Source: an uncultured Lachnospira sp. (GTDB taxonomy: Bacteria > Bacillota > Clostridia > Lachnospirales > Lachnospiraceae). From it: 52,458 nucleotides of DNA. Within the stretch, counting starts at the first letter, position 1; each line of letters starts with the position of its first letter. The stretch spans positions 1-52,458 of the forward strand of contig CAMHLZ010000026.1 in assembly GCA_946186125.1 (NCBI GenBank), read 5' to 3'. Both the position numbers and the translations under genes were made by a program. A model generated the notes under the pieces. The model saw nothing but the letters and a program-made list of their open reading frames with translations, was not told where the DNA came from and did no database searches. This document shows, one piece after another, positions 26,224-36,160 of the stretch.

Positions 26224-26345
26224 TTAAGATAAGTTCAAATACTGGCGTAACATAGCATCTAAAGTTTCAGCTTTAAATGTTTTTGAAAGATGAGCATTCA
26301 TAGGAGTACGGATGTCGTGGGACATATTTGAAAGGAATATTAAAA
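26224..26345 (-). pseudogene. Remnant of a hybrid histidine kinase
   Basis: On the minus strand the sequence reads FLSNMSHDIRTPMNA, the phosphoacceptor H-box of a HisKA histidine kinase, and continues in frame as HLSKTFKAETLDAMLRQYL and a stop, which is the very end of a response-regulator receiver domain (the H(V/L)SKPF motif and last helix). Everything between (the rest of HisKA, the ATPase domain and most of the receiver) has been deleted. About 40 codons remain and no start codon is present. Confidence 0.68.
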
Positions 26346-26456
26346 AAATAGTATTTATCGTTGAGTCCTTCTTGAACTTGCATATATATAAATTAGAGTT
26401 AAAATATATATATATTGAGACATGCGTTTACAAAAAAGAAAGGAAATGGTGTCATT

Positions 26457-27329
26457 ATGAAAAAAAGAAGGATTTTTAAGTTAATGGTTGCAGTTATGTT
26501 AGTCTGTATGTTTAATGTGCTTTTAGCGGGTACTTCTAAAAATGAAGTAAAAGCTTCCGGCAGATATAATCAGACTAATAAAAAAATTGGAAAATACGGA
26601 GTATTTTTAGGTGCAGAGCCTGAAGATGTGATGAAACTTAAAGGTTATGATACGATAGTCATTGATGCACAGTATTTTACCAAGAGTCAGATTAAAAAAT
26701 TAAAAAAATCAGGATTTACGGTTTATAGCTACCTAAATATCGGTTCTGTTGAAAATTTCAGGTCATATTACAAAAAGTATGAAAAGTATACCATGGGAGA
26801 ATATGAACACTGGGAAGAAGAAAGATGGGTTGACGTCTCTGAAAAAGAGTGGCAGAATTTTATTCTCAAAAATCTGGCACCAAAGATTTTAAATAAGGGC
26901 GTAGACGGATTGTTTATAGACAATGTAGACGTGTATTATAACTTTAAGAGAAATGATATATTTAATGGAGTTACCAAAATACTAAAGGGTCTGAAAAAGA
27001 TGGGTACATATGTGAGTATCAACGGGGGAGATGTGTACGTAACCAAATATATAAGTAAATATGGAAATCCGTCTCCGGTAATGGATGCTGTTAATCAGGA
27101 AACAGTATTTAGTGCAATTGATTGGGAGCATAACAAATTTGGAAAAAATAAATCATCTGAAAGAAAGTATTTCCAAAAATATATTGAGAAAGTTGCAAGT
27201 TACGGATTAGATGTTTATCTTTTGGAATATACAAAGGATGCTGATTTGATTAAAAAGATAAAAAAATATTGTGCAAATAAAGGTTTCAGTTACTATGCAT
27301 CATCCACTCTTGAATTGAAAGTTCCGTAA
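26457..27329 (+). CDS. Secreted GH114-like endo-alpha-1,4-polygalactosaminidase-type protein (290 aa)
   Basis: Signal peptide in residues 1-29 (MKKRRIFKLMVAV then a hydrophobic stretch). The mature part has the TIM-barrel pattern of the GH114/TM1410 family: YGVFLGAEPEDVMKLKGYDT, IVIDAQYF, FTVYSYLNIGSVENFRSYY, WVDVSEKEW, GVDGLFIDNVDVYYNF with the acidic residues expected at the active site, YVSINGG and LDVYLLEYTKD. The reference enzyme of the family cuts galactosamine polymers; substrate here is unknown, likely an extracellular polysaccharide. AGGAAATGG lies upstream of ATG 26457. Confidence 0.82.
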   Translation: MKKRRIFKLMVAVMLVCMFNVLLAGTSKNEVKASGRYNQTNKKIGKYGVFLGAEPEDVMKLKGYDTIVIDAQYFTKSQIKKLKKSGFTVYSYLNIGSVENFRSYYKKYEKYTMGEYEHWEEERWVDVSEKEWQNFILKNLAPKILNKGVDGLFIDNVDVYYNFKRNDIFNGVTKILKGLKKMGTYVSINGGDVYVTKYISKYGNPSPVMDAVNQETVFSAIDWEHNKFGKNKSSERKYFQKYIEKVASYGLDVYLLEYTKDADLIKKIKKYCANKGFSYYASSTLELKVP

Positions 27330-27416
27330 TCGTATTTGTACTTGATTTGTCCTCCTGTTTTGGTATATAATGCTAATGTTGTGCAAAAATGTTTTGTTTT
27401 TTAGGAGGATTTTAAG

Positions 27417-29006
27417 TTGGCAGATTTAAAAAATGAGATAGAAAAACGTCGTACATTTGCGATAATATCACATCCTGATGCGGGTAAGACAACTCTTACT
27501 GAAAAGTTTCTGCTGTATGGAGGTGCCATTAATCTGGCCGGTTCCGTAAAAGGAAAGAAGACAGCAAAGCATGCAGTGTCAGACTGGATGGAGATTGAAA
27601 AACAGAGAGGTATTTCAGTTACTTCATCTGTATTACAGTTTAACTATGGAGGATATTGCATAAATATTCTTGATACTCCGGGACACGAAGACTTCTCAGA
27701 AGATACCTATAGAACACTGATGGCTGCAGATTCTGCCGTGATGGTAATCGATGCTTCAAAAGGTGTGGAAAAACAGACAATAAAATTATTTAAAGTATGT
27801 GTTATGAGACACATTCCCATATTCACATTTATCAACAAGATGGACCGTGAGGCAAATGATCCTTTTGAACTTCTTGATGAGATAGAAAATGTTTTGGGGA
27901 TTAAGACATGTCCTATCAACTGGCCGATAGGATGCGGCAAGAATTTCAAAGGAGTATACGACAGACAGACAAAAGAGGTATCAGCGTTCAAAGCTGCCAT
28001 GAACGGACAAAAAGAAGTTGACACAAAAGTGATTTCTATAGATTCTGAAGAACTCATAGATGAGATTGGACAGTTTAACAAGGAAAAACTTGATGAAGAT
28101 ATAGAACTTTTAGATGGTGCCAGTGCAGAATATAATCTGGATGAGATACAGGCAGGTGACTTATCGCCAGTATTTTTCGGTTCGGCACTTACCAATTTTG
28201 GTGTTGAAACATTTTTAAAACATTTCCTGAATATGACCACATCACCACTTTCGAGAAATTCGGATCAGGGAGAGATTAATCCGTTTACGGAGGAATTTTC
28301 GGCATTTGTGTTTAAAATTCAGGCAAATATGAATAAGGCTCATAGAGACAGAGTGGCATTTATGAGAATCTGTTCCGGAAAATTCACAGCCGGAATGGAA
28401 GTAAACCATGTTCAGGGTGGAAAGAAAGTAAAACTCTCACAGCCACAGCAGATGATGGCGCAGGAAAGACATATTGTAGAGGAAGCATATGCCGGAGATA
28501 TTATAGGAGTTTTTGATCCTGGTATATTTTCAATAGGAGACACATTAGAATTATCTAATAAAAAGTTTTCTTTTGAAGGAATTCCTACATTTGCACCGGA
28601 ACATTTTGCAAGAGTAAGACAGATTGATACAATGAAGAGAAAGCAGTTTATCAAGGGAATTACCCAGATTGCCCAGGAAGGTGCCATACAGATATTCCAG
28701 GAATACAATACCGGAATGGAAGAGATAATAGTCGGAGTGGTAGGCGTGCTTCAATTTGATGTGTTAAAGTTCAGACTTGAAAACGAATATAACGTAGAGA
28801 TAAGACTGGAGACATTACCATATGAACATATCCGCTGGATTGTTAACAAGGATATAGATTTGAACAGAATAGTCGGAACATCTGATATGAAAAAAATAAA
28901 GGACTTACACGATAATCCGCTGTTATTGTTTGTTAACAGCTGGAGTGTCGGAATGGTGTTAGACAGAAATGAGAATTTGGAGCTTTCTGAATTCGGAAAT
29001 AATTAA
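27417..29006 (+). CDS. prfC: Peptide chain release factor 3 (529 aa)
   Basis: A translation GTPase that recycles RF1/RF2 from the ribosome. G1 ISHPDAGKTTLTEK near 18, switch I KQRGISVTSS near 62, G3 LDTPGHEDFSEDTYR near 85, G4 FINKMDREANDP near 140; beta-barrel and C-terminal RF3-specific domains follow (VGVVGVLQFDVLKFRLENEY). Full length. It uses a TTG start: AGGAGGA is 7 bases before TTG 27417 and the first residues (ADLKNEIEKRRTFAIISHPD) match the family start. Confidence 0.97.
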   Translation: MADLKNEIEKRRTFAIISHPDAGKTTLTEKFLLYGGAINLAGSVKGKKTAKHAVSDWMEIEKQRGISVTSSVLQFNYGGYCINILDTPGHEDFSEDTYRTLMAADSAVMVIDASKGVEKQTIKLFKVCVMRHIPIFTFINKMDREANDPFELLDEIENVLGIKTCPINWPIGCGKNFKGVYDRQTKEVSAFKAAMNGQKEVDTKVISIDSEELIDEIGQFNKEKLDEDIELLDGASAEYNLDEIQAGDLSPVFFGSALTNFGVETFLKHFLNMTTSPLSRNSDQGEINPFTEEFSAFVFKIQANMNKAHRDRVAFMRICSGKFTAGMEVNHVQGGKKVKLSQPQQMMAQERHIVEEAYAGDIIGVFDPGIFSIGDTLELSNKKFSFEGIPTFAPEHFARVRQIDTMKRKQFIKGITQIAQEGAIQIFQEYNTGMEEIIVGVVGVLQFDVLKFRLENEYNVEIRLETLPYEHIRWIVNKDIDLNRIVGTSDMKKIKDLHDNPLLLFVNSWSVGMVLDRNENLELSEFGNN

Positions 29007-29047
29007 AAAAAAGGAGCTGCACATACAATGTGCAGACTCCTTTTTTT
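29006..29047. terminator. Bidirectional rho-independent terminator
   Basis: The stem consists of an A/T-run, GGAG/CTCC and CTGCACAT/ATGTGCAG with one bulged A. It serves prfC on the + strand and the FKBP lipoprotein gene on the minus strand. Confidence 0.85.
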
Positions 29048-30278
29048 ATTCAGCTGCTTCAGAAGTTTCTTCAGCAGAGGTCTCTTCAGTAGTAATTTCT
29101 TCAGGTGTTGTAGCGGTACCGTCAGTAGTAGTCTCTAATTCAGAGTCATCAACTACTTTAGCATTTTCTGCAATAAATTCTAATACCTTATAGTAAATAA
29201 TCTGGTCGATTGTTTCCTGCTTTGGATATGTTTTTTCATATTCTTCAATAGTTTCATATCCATAATAGTCCATGTCTGACTTTGCTCTCTCATCATACTC
29301 TTCCTGAGTTGCCGTAATGTTCTCAGCTCTTGCAATATAATTTGAGATTACCTGACATTTTAACTGGTACTGTGCCTCATCATGTAAAGATGATTCAAAA
29401 TCTTCTTTTGATGTATTTTCATTGTTTTTAAGATATTCATCTACAGTCACACCATAGTTGGAAGTAATAATGTTTTCATAGTACTTGTACACGTCAGTAT
29501 ACTTAGTCTGTTCTTCAGCGGCATCATACTTAATCTCTGTGTTATCTAAGAGAGTAGGCCATATTTTAGAGATTTTATTGCTTAATACGAGCTGATTGCT
29601 GACATAATCCTTAAGTTCAGCTACTGTTTGTGCACCGTCGCAGTCTTCTTTGCAATATTCTGCTACAAATTCATCAGTAAGTTCAGGAGTCTTAGTAACC
29701 TTTACACTATTAATAGTTACAGTAAATTGTACCGGTTTTCCGGCAAGAGATACAGACTCACCGTTAACGGTAGTTTCCTGAGTGTAAGTATCAGGGAATG
29801 TTAAATCCAATGTTACTGTATCACCGATATTCTTATCGATAAGTCCTGATTCAAATCCCGGTATAAATGAACCGCTTCCGATAGTAAGGTCATATCCTGA
29901 TGCAGTACCACCTTCAAATTCATTACCGTCAAGTTTGCCGACGTAGTCAATATTAACCGTATCACCGTCTTTGACAGTTCCTTCTTTTGATTCTTCAGTT
30001 GTAGAATGGTTAGAAAGAATTTTGTCGATGGCATCATTTAAAGTGCTTTCATCAACTGTTTCAGACGATTTGCCAACTTTAAGCTCCTTGTAGGTAAAAT
30101 CATCGCTGTCTATAACAGATGCTGTTTTTGCGGCCATATATTCACCTGACTCATTTGTCTCTACTTCTTTTACAGTACCGGCAGAATTTTTACCGCCATC
30201 CTTTTTAGATACTGAACATGCTGTTGCTGTAAGAGCCAAGGTAACACATAATCCTATTACCAATAATTTCTTTTTCAT
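29046..30278 (-). CDS. FKBP-type peptidyl-prolyl isomerase lipoprotein, trigger-factor-like (410 aa)
   Basis: Lipoprotein signal with lipobox TATAC (Cys at 21), so anchored outside the membrane. Residues about 100-195 are an FKBP domain (GDTVNIDYVGKLDGNEFEGG, SGSFIPGFESGLIDKNIGD, VTLDLTFPDTY). Residues 205-375 resemble the C-terminal chaperone arms of trigger factor (TDEFVAEYC, QTVAELKDYVSNQL). The tail is a low-complexity Thr/Glu run (TTEETSAEETSEAAE). It likely helps fold exported proteins. Members of this type are common in Lachnospiraceae. Confidence 0.9.
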   Translation of the reverse strand: MKKKLLVIGLCVTLALTATACSVSKKDGGKNSAGTVKEVETNESGEYMAAKTASVIDSDDFTYKELKVGKSSETVDESTLNDAIDKILSNHSTTEESKEGTVKDGDTVNIDYVGKLDGNEFEGGTASGYDLTIGSGSFIPGFESGLIDKNIGDTVTLDLTFPDTYTQETTVNGESVSLAGKPVQFTVTINSVKVTKTPELTDEFVAEYCKEDCDGAQTVAELKDYVSNQLVLSNKISKIWPTLLDNTEIKYDAAEEQTKYTDVYKYYENIITSNYGVTVDEYLKNNENTSKEDFESSLHDEAQYQLKCQVISNYIARAENITATQEEYDERAKSDMDYYGYETIEEYEKTYPKQETIDQIIYYKVLEFIAENAKVVDDSELETTTDGTATTPEEITTEETSAEETSEAAE

Positions 30279-30435
30279 TTTTTTACCTGCTTTCCATTTA
30301 GTATATTAAAAGTCATACCCTTAATTTATATCATAAATAATCAAATTTGAAAAGCTTTTTACAAAAACAAAGTTGATATTTCTTTCATTTCATAGTATCA
30401 TAGTGAAAAACAGCTTAGAAAGGTGTAGGTAAATT

Positions 30436-31560
30436 ATGAATAAACACCATAAATTTAAAACAGGCTTATTCATTTCCGTATTGATGCTGATAGTGGTTAT
30501 AGCCATATGCGGGCAGATGTATGGCACGGCTACTCCGGGTGAAAAAAAACATCCGTCGGAATTCAAGATTGATATTGCGTTACTTACGGATAGTGCAGGT
30601 GTAGAAGATGATTCCTATAATCAATATTCATATCAGGGATTGAAAAGATATTGCAAAGATGAAAATGTAAAATACAAGGTATTTACTCCTAAGACGCCGG
30701 ATAGTGAGGATTGTCTGTCATCGGTGGACGATGCCGTTAAGATGGGGGCAAAACTTATCGTTTGTTCAAGCCCTAATCTGAGTGAGACCGTATATCAGGC
30801 ACAGGACAGATATTCAGATGTATCATTTATACTGGTAGACTGTATGCCATCAAGTTCTGACGGATATATAACAAAAGTTACGGCAAATGTTACATCATTA
30901 GTATTTGATGATGATGAATCAGGATTTATCGCAGGATATGCTTCGGTTATAAGCGGTTATAAAGATTTGGCGATACTATATGATTCTGAAAATATAACGG
31001 ATGTGCATTATTATTATGGATTTGTGCAGGGAGCTGAATATGCAGCAAAGGAAATTGATGGAAACGTAAAGATTAAGGTTAGGGATATTTGCGGTCAGAA
31101 TGAGAAGTACCCTGCGAGGATGGCCAGACGATATTATTCAAAAGGAACTGATTTGATATTGACATGCAATCAGACGGTATGTAAAATGGTCAATTCCCAG
31201 GCAAAAAAATACGAAGGTGCGGTAGTAATCAATGCAGGAAGCAATATGAATAAGTATAAGGCAGTAGCGGGTTCAGTAGTGAAGAATATTGAGGAGGCAG
31301 TGTACTTATATGTGAAGACATACTCAGAGGGAGACGATTTGGAAAGTCAGGATGTAGTTACCTTTGATGCAAAGAATAATGCGGTATGTTTTGAGCCGAA
31401 TGACAAGGTATTGGATGATTTTAATATGGCAAAGTATAAAATGATGTACAAATTATTATCAAACGGAGAAATTGTGCTTATAAGTGATACGACCGTTTCG
31501 ATAGAGGATTTGGAACTTACAAAGGTTACCGTAAAAGAATTTTCTCACACTGATTCATAA
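30436..31560 (+). CDS. BMP-family (Med/PnrA-like) extracellular binding protein (374 aa)
   Basis: An N-terminal helix (about 10-30) that works as signal anchor, without a clear lipobox, then a BMP-type periplasmic-binding fold: IDIALLTDSAGVEDDSYNQY, SYQGLKRY, GAKLIVCSSPNLSETV, VSFILVDC, TSLVFDDDESGFIAGYASVI, YYGFVQGAEYAAKEI and YYSKGTDLILTCNQTV. BMP proteins bind nucleosides or similar ligands for ABC importers, but no permease or ATPase gene is next to it, so it may be a sensor or an orphan receptor. AGAAAGGTGTAGG precedes ATG 30436. Confidence 0.82.
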   Translation: MNKHHKFKTGLFISVLMLIVVIAICGQMYGTATPGEKKHPSEFKIDIALLTDSAGVEDDSYNQYSYQGLKRYCKDENVKYKVFTPKTPDSEDCLSSVDDAVKMGAKLIVCSSPNLSETVYQAQDRYSDVSFILVDCMPSSSDGYITKVTANVTSLVFDDDESGFIAGYASVISGYKDLAILYDSENITDVHYYYGFVQGAEYAAKEIDGNVKIKVRDICGQNEKYPARMARRYYSKGTDLILTCNQTVCKMVNSQAKKYEGAVVINAGSNMNKYKAVAGSVVKNIEEAVYLYVKTYSEGDDLESQDVVTFDAKNNAVCFEPNDKVLDDFNMAKYKMMYKLLSNGEIVLISDTTVSIEDLELTKVTVKEFSHTDS

Positions 31561-31563
31561 TAT

Positions 31564-31595
31564 AAAAATCGGGCAGTTATGACTGTCCGATTTTT
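31564..31595. terminator. Bidirectional terminator
   Basis: The arms AAAAATCGGGCAGT and ACTGTCCGATTTTT (one G-U) have a 4-base loop. It closes both the BMP-type gene and the convergent CapA-like gene, whose last codons overlap it. Confidence 0.8.
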
Positions 31596-32737
31596 CCTTC
31601 ATTGTCGATAGTTATACCAAACGATATATCCTGTAAAAAATCAAATATTCTTCGTCGCTCGTCTGGAGCGGTTTTCAAAGTTGTAGTAAGATTTTCCTGC
31701 ATGCACGGAAGAAATTTCATATTCTGAAGTCCGGAATCTGAAACCTTTATTTCGATTATGCCTGTTTCTTTCGTTTCATCATTAAACCAAAAGTCACCAA
31801 GACTATACACTATAGGTTTTCCGTTGTAATATTCTATTCCCTGAAGAACATGAGGATGACCGCCAATCACAATGTCTGCGCCAGCATCTATAAATTCGCG
31901 GCCCATATTTTTTTGAGAATTAGTTACTTCATGTGTGTCTTCGTTTCCCCAATGAATATAAGCAACAAGAAAATCACAATTAGCTTTTGCCTCACGGATT
32001 ACCTGAAGGTACTTTGTATCATCATAAGCAAGCAAAACTCCGGGAGAAGAATCCGTAGCTTCGGGAGTGTATCGTATTTTCTCTGCACATGTAGCAGCTA
32101 CAAATCCTACCTTTATGTTCTTCAAGTCATAATAAACAGGCTTTACGGCCTCATTTAAATCTGCCCCACCGCCAAAAGTTGTAATATTTGCAGAATGCAG
32201 AGTATCCAAGGTGTCAAAAAATGCATCAGCTCCAAAATCATATATATGATTGTTAGCAAGTGAAACTGTATCGACTCCCAAATCATTTAATATATTTATT
32301 CTTGATGTGGCAGCCCTGAATGTGTAATACTTTCCTTCAAGAGCCGTTCCTCTGTCACTGAAAGTGAATTCATTGTTGAGCATGAATATATCAGCAGCAT
32401 TTAATATGTCTGTCAATTCCTGTGAAATACATTTACTTAACACACCATCCTCATAATCATACTTATTGAGGGTATACCAGTCTTCACAAAGACACAAATC
32501 TCCGGCAAAATCAATTGTAAGAAAATCATCGGCTTTTGATTCTGGTTCAGGTGTGCTCTGCTCTCTGAACGTATCTTTTTCATCAGAAGAAGCATTACCC
32601 GGAGTGATTTTCGGTTTTGTGCTACGTGAAAAAGTATCAGTGGATGCACTGTCACCGGTACATCCACTGAATAGAAAAGAAAGTATTAAAAACAAACAAA
32701 CTTTTTTTAAAAATCTAGTAAAAATATTCATCTCCAT
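31577..32737 (-). CDS. CapA-family lipoprotein, metallophosphatase fold (386 aa)
   Basis: Lipoprotein-like N-terminus (hydrophobic stretch ending FLFSGCTG). After a Ser/Pro/Glu linker the CapA/PgsA domain starts: LTIDFAGDLCLCEDW near 70, FMLNNEFTF, GVDTVSLANNHIYDFG, ITTFGGG, VAYIHWGNEDTHEV and ADIVIGGHPHVLQGIEYYNG, with YSLGDFWFN near 320. CapA proteins take part in poly-gamma-glutamate or other surface polymer synthesis; here no capB/capC partners are near. The start overlaps the upstream gene; ATG 32737 is chosen, ATG 32731 is possible. Confidence 0.88.
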   Translation of the reverse strand: MEMNIFTRFLKKVCLFLILSFLFSGCTGDSASTDTFSRSTKPKITPGNASSDEKDTFREQSTPEPESKADDFLTIDFAGDLCLCEDWYTLNKYDYEDGVLSKCISQELTDILNAADIFMLNNEFTFSDRGTALEGKYYTFRAATSRINILNDLGVDTVSLANNHIYDFGADAFFDTLDTLHSANITTFGGGADLNEAVKPVYYDLKNIKVGFVAATCAEKIRYTPEATDSSPGVLLAYDDTKYLQVIREAKANCDFLVAYIHWGNEDTHEVTNSQKNMGREFIDAGADIVIGGHPHVLQGIEYYNGKPIVYSLGDFWFNDETKETGIIEIKVSDSGLQNMKFLPCMQENLTTTLKTAPDERRRIFDFLQDISFGITIDNEGKIGQS

Positions 32738-33134
32738 GAGCCTGAACAACCTTTCTTATGTTTGACGCATTTTTAAATTCAACTCCCATTGTATCTATCT
32801 GATAGTTATAAAATGCAGAAGTGAAAAAATCCATAATATATGAATGATAATGTTGAGGAAAGCGCTTAGATACAGCTAAAACTCCATCATAAAAAAATTG
32901 TTCTCTTCCGAACGTATTGGAAGCAACCCATGCAGCGATTATAGAAATGCAATACTTCTCACATTCTTCCACTCTTGTCATAGTTCGCAATTTTGAACAA
33001 ATAACCTGATATTCATCATAGTTCATGTTAAGTACTGATTTCATCATAACGTGATCGCCTAATTTATTAGTAATCAATCCGAGAATAATATTCTGTATAT
33101 CGGATAAACTTGTATCATAAGACCATCTAGCCAT
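32715..33134 (-). CDS. Uncharacterised protein (139 aa), operon partner of the CapA-like gene
   Basis: A soluble, mostly helical protein (MARWSYDTSLSDIQNIILGL at the start, ending KVVQAHGDEYFY) with several Tyr, Met and Cys and no signal peptide. AAGGAGT lies 9 bases before ATG 33134. Its end overlaps the start of the CapA-like gene by 23 bases, so the two are translated together. I do not recognise the family. Confidence 0.65.
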   Translation of the reverse strand: MARWSYDTSLSDIQNIILGLITNKLGDHVMMKSVLNMNYDEYQVICSKLRTMTRVEECEKYCISIIAAWVASNTFGREQFFYDGVLAVSKRFPQHYHSYIMDFFTSAFYNYQIDTMGVEFKNASNIRKVVQAHGDEYFY

Positions 33135-33308
33135 AACTGTCAACTCCTTCCTTTGTATTCGAATATGTATACACTATTATATCATAAAATATGTAAAATT
33201 AGAAGTGAAATTTGTATAAGTATCATATTATATATGCATAAATTTCTTGTGTTATCATAATTAATAAGGTATACTTATTTATACACGTATTGTGCTAGGA
33301 GGATTGTG

Positions 33309-34184
33309 ATGGAACGTAAAAAAGATATTATTGTTGCAGCGGTGGTATTAATTGTATTGATTGTGGTTATTGGCTTTTTTACATTTTTCCGTGGAGAAAA
33401 TAAGTCAAAAAAGATAGATGTAATAAAAAGGTCAGATACATCACACAAGATTTCAGTTATATTTATAAATGCGGGGAAAGCTGATTCGCATCTTTTACTT
33501 GTTGATGATAAGGCATATCTTATTGATACCGGAAAATCTGAATCTGTAGTAAAGATAAATGACGTGTTAATGAAGTATGGAGTGGATAAACTTGAAGGAG
33601 TTTTTTTGACTCATTCCCATTCAGATCATGTAGGGGGACTGAAAAAACTTAGCAAAGAATACGATATTGAACATTTATACACATCAAATATTTCAGGAGA
33701 CAAAGAAAAGCTTGATAAGGTGGCAGAAAAAGCAGATTTGACGAGGGAACAGCTTGTTGCAGGAGACAGAGTTGAGATAGCTGAAGGATTGTATATAGAG
33801 GTGCTTGGACCGTTAGAGTATAATAGCGATGATGATAATGATAATTCTATTATTTTAAGACTATTTGTAAACGGAAAAGTTATTTTATTTACGGGAGACA
33901 TGCAATATGCAGAAGAGAAGACACTTTTAGAATCCGGAACAGATTTAAAATGTGATATATTAAAGGTTGGAAATCATGGCAATCCGGATGCTACATCAGA
34001 GAAGTTTGCGCGTGCTACATCACCTGAATATGCGATTATTACTACAGATACAAATGTAGATGAAGATTCAGCAAATGAAAAAGTAAAAGAATTGTTTGAA
34101 AATGTATATGTAAGTATGGATTATAGTCTGGGGATAAAAGCAGATATTGACAGCGACGGCACGATATCTATAGATGAGGCATAA
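33309..34184 (+). CDS. Membrane-anchored metallo-beta-lactamase-fold protein, ComEC/Rec2-like (291 aa)
   Basis: One N-terminal membrane helix (about 7-28) places the rest outside the cell. The catalytic domain has the metal motif LTHSHSDHVGGLKKL near 100, an aspartate in FTGDMQYAEE near 196 and the C-terminal VGNHGNPDATSEKF near 222. This is the free-standing form of the hydrolase domain found at the end of ComEC, a DNA or phosphodiester hydrolase. Target unknown; degradation of extracellular nucleic acid is one option. AGGAGGATT precedes the GTG 33306 and ATG 33309; the latter is preferred. Confidence 0.88.
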   Translation: MERKKDIIVAAVVLIVLIVVIGFFTFFRGENKSKKIDVIKRSDTSHKISVIFINAGKADSHLLLVDDKAYLIDTGKSESVVKINDVLMKYGVDKLEGVFLTHSHSDHVGGLKKLSKEYDIEHLYTSNISGDKEKLDKVAEKADLTREQLVAGDRVEIAEGLYIEVLGPLEYNSDDDNDNSIILRLFVNGKVILFTGDMQYAEEKTLLESGTDLKCDILKVGNHGNPDATSEKFARATSPEYAIITTDTNVDEDSANEKVKELFENVYVSMDYSLGIKADIDSDGTISIDEA

Positions 34185-34288
34185 ATTAATTGAAAAAATG
34201 TGCAAAAAGTAGTATAATAGTTTGTAGATGTAAAACTACTGGTGTAGTACATATTTTACAATAAATTTTTCAATGGGAGGATATGCAG

Positions 34289-36016
34289 ATGAAAGAAGAC
34301 ACAAAAGAAAAAGGAACCATAAGATTTTCGGTTATGGTAAAGATTTTAATGATTGCCATATGTCCGTTAATCGTAATGCTTGCATTGACTATCGTGTGTA
34401 CAACAATGAATATGAAGGATGTGTTTAATTCAAACACTGAGGTATTACTTAAGACTACTGTAACTTCTGTAAGAAGTGCATATGATAATGCTTATGAAGG
34501 CGAATGGGAGTTAAAGGATGATTGTTTGTATAAGGGTGACGTTAATTTATCAGAGAACTTTGAGATAGTAGACACTATAAAGGATGAGCGTGATGTTGTA
34601 GTTACTATCTTCTATGGGGATACGAGAAGAGTTACTTCTGTTAAGGATACAAGTGGTAAGCGAATGATAGGAACGCAGGCTGACCCGACGATTTATAAGA
34701 AAGTTATGGATGAGGGCTCATATACCGGAGATGCATTAATCGGTGGGGCTAATTATAAGGTGTATTATGAGGCAATGAAAGATGCGAGCGGAGAATCAGT
34801 CGGAATGTTCTTTGCAGGTTATCCTACGGCTGACAAGGAAAAACAGATTACAAGTAAAGTACTTAGTATGGTGTTATGGCTGGCAATCATATTTGTTGTA
34901 TGTATTGTGTTTGTGGTTCCGGTTACATTGAGTATTGTTAAGTCGTTAATCAGTATTAACAAGAGTGTGGTAGAGATATCAGGCGGTGACTTTACTGTTG
35001 AGATTGACGGACGCGTGATGAAGAGAAGTGATGAAATCGGACTTATCGCCCGTTCAGTAGATAATCTTAAAAATGATATACGTGGAGTTATACAAGGTAT
35101 CCATAAGAATGTTGAGATTACCAAAGATTCATGTAACGAAGTAGGATTTATGTCTGAGAATGCAAGTAAGACAATTGATGATGTAAGTCATGCAGTAGAA
35201 GAGATAGCTGTAGGAGCTACTTCACAGGCTGAGGAGACACAGACAGCCGTTATGGACATTGATACTATGGGTAATCTTATTGAAGATATTGTTAGTGCTG
35301 TTAAGGTTCTTACAGATACGGCTAATGATATGGGAAGTGCTGAAAAAGATGCCATGGATATTTTAGAGAAACTTGATGCGACTAATGTTAAGACTAATGA
35401 AGCAGTTGTAAAGATTTCGAGTCAGACAGAAGCTACTAATAATTCGGCAAATGAGATTTCACAGGCACTTGATTTGATTACATCTATTGCTGACCAGACC
35501 AATCTGTTATCACTTAATGCTTCTATAGAGGCAGCAAGAGCAGGTGAGGCAGGAAGAGGTTTTGCGGTTGTTGCATCTGAGATTCAGACATTGGCAGAAC
35601 AGTCTAATTCTTCAGCTGAGAAGATTCAGCAGATTATCAGCGAGTTAATCAGTGAATCAGAAAAGACTGTAGAATATATGAAGAATGTTAGGGAAGCAGT
35701 TGCTGAGCAGCAGGAAGAACTTGATAATACCAAGAGGATGTTTGATAGAGTAAGATTTGGTGTTGAAAAGTCTCTTGAGAATATTTCTGATATTAACGGT
35801 CAGGCAGAGAAACTGAATAGTGAACGAAACAATATTGCAGAAGTAATTCAGGATTTGTCAGCAGTTTCCGAAGAAAATGCAGCAGCTACGGAAGAAACCA
35901 CAGCTTCAGCAGAAGAGCTGGCTGCCATGATGAATGAGCTTGCAGCCCAGGCATCAGAATTATCAAAACTTGCAGATGAGCTGGATGGTTCAGTAAAAAC
36001 ATTTAAAGTCGAATAG
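34289..36016 (+). CDS. Methyl-accepting chemotaxis protein (575 aa)
   Basis: Membrane helix at about 15-38, an extracellular sensor of about 140 residues of single-Cache type ([57 protein letters not shown]), second helix near 190-212, a HAMP domain, then the cytoplasmic coiled-coil with the CheA/CheW hairpin ([20 protein letters not shown] then [20 protein letters not shown]). The last part is rich in Glu/Ala as methylation regions are. ATG 34289 has GGGAGG 8 bases away; ATG 34283 is too close. No chemotaxis operon is near. Confidence 0.95.
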   Translation: MKEDTKEKGTIRFSVMVKILMIAICPLIVMLALTIVCTTMNMKDVFNSNTEVLLKTTVTSVRSAYDNAYEGEWELKDDCLYKGDVNLSENFEIVDTIKDERDVVVTIFYGDTRRVTSVKDTSGKRMIGTQADPTIYKKVMDEGSYTGDALIGGANYKVYYEAMKDASGESVGMFFAGYPTADKEKQITSKVLSMVLWLAIIFVVCIVFVVPVTLSIVKSLISINKSVVEISGGDFTVEIDGRVMKRSDEIGLIARSVDNLKNDIRGVIQGIHKNVEITKDSCNEVGFMSENASKTIDDVSHAVEEIAVGATSQAEETQTAVMDIDTMGNLIEDIVSAVKVLTDTANDMGSAEKDAMDILEKLDATNVKTNEAVVKISSQTEATNNSANEISQALDLITSIADQTNLLSLNASIEAARAGEAGRGFAVVASEIQTLAEQSNSSAEKIQQIISELISESEKTVEYMKNVREAVAEQQEELDNTKRMFDRVRFGVEKSLENISDINGQAEKLNSERNNIAEVIQDLSAVSEENAAATEETTASAEELAAMMNELAAQASELSKLADELDGSVKTFKVE

Positions 36017-36025
36017 TATATATAT

Positions 36026-36063
36026 AAAAAACGGATGTCATATAAAACGGACATCCGTTTTTT
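36026..36063 (+). terminator. Rho-independent terminator after the chemoreceptor gene
   Basis: The 14-base arms (36026-36039, 36050-36063) read AAAAAACGGATGTC and GACATCCGTTTTTT, and the T-run continues. Confidence 0.88.
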
Positions 36064-36079
36064 GTTTAACAAAAAAATA

Positions 36080-36114
36080 TTGACATTAATAATAATGTAG
36101 TACATACTAATGTA
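36080..36114 (+). promoter_or_regulatory. Promoter region of mnmA with palindromes
   Basis: TTGACA (36080-36085) with a CATACT or ATACTA -10 about 17-18 bases on. Two overlapping inverted repeats are present: ACATTA ATAA TAATGT (36083-36098) and TACAT ACTA ATGTA (36101-36114). They suggest a repressor or sensor of unknown identity. Confidence 0.4.
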
Positions 36115-36160
36115 ATGATAAAAAATGAACGGAAAATGCTTTGGAAAGGTAAGGATAAGA

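Noticed and set aside
27330-27416. Possible riboswitch before prfC
   Set aside because: The leader is under 90 bases and shows no recognisable aptamer core or terminator hairpin.
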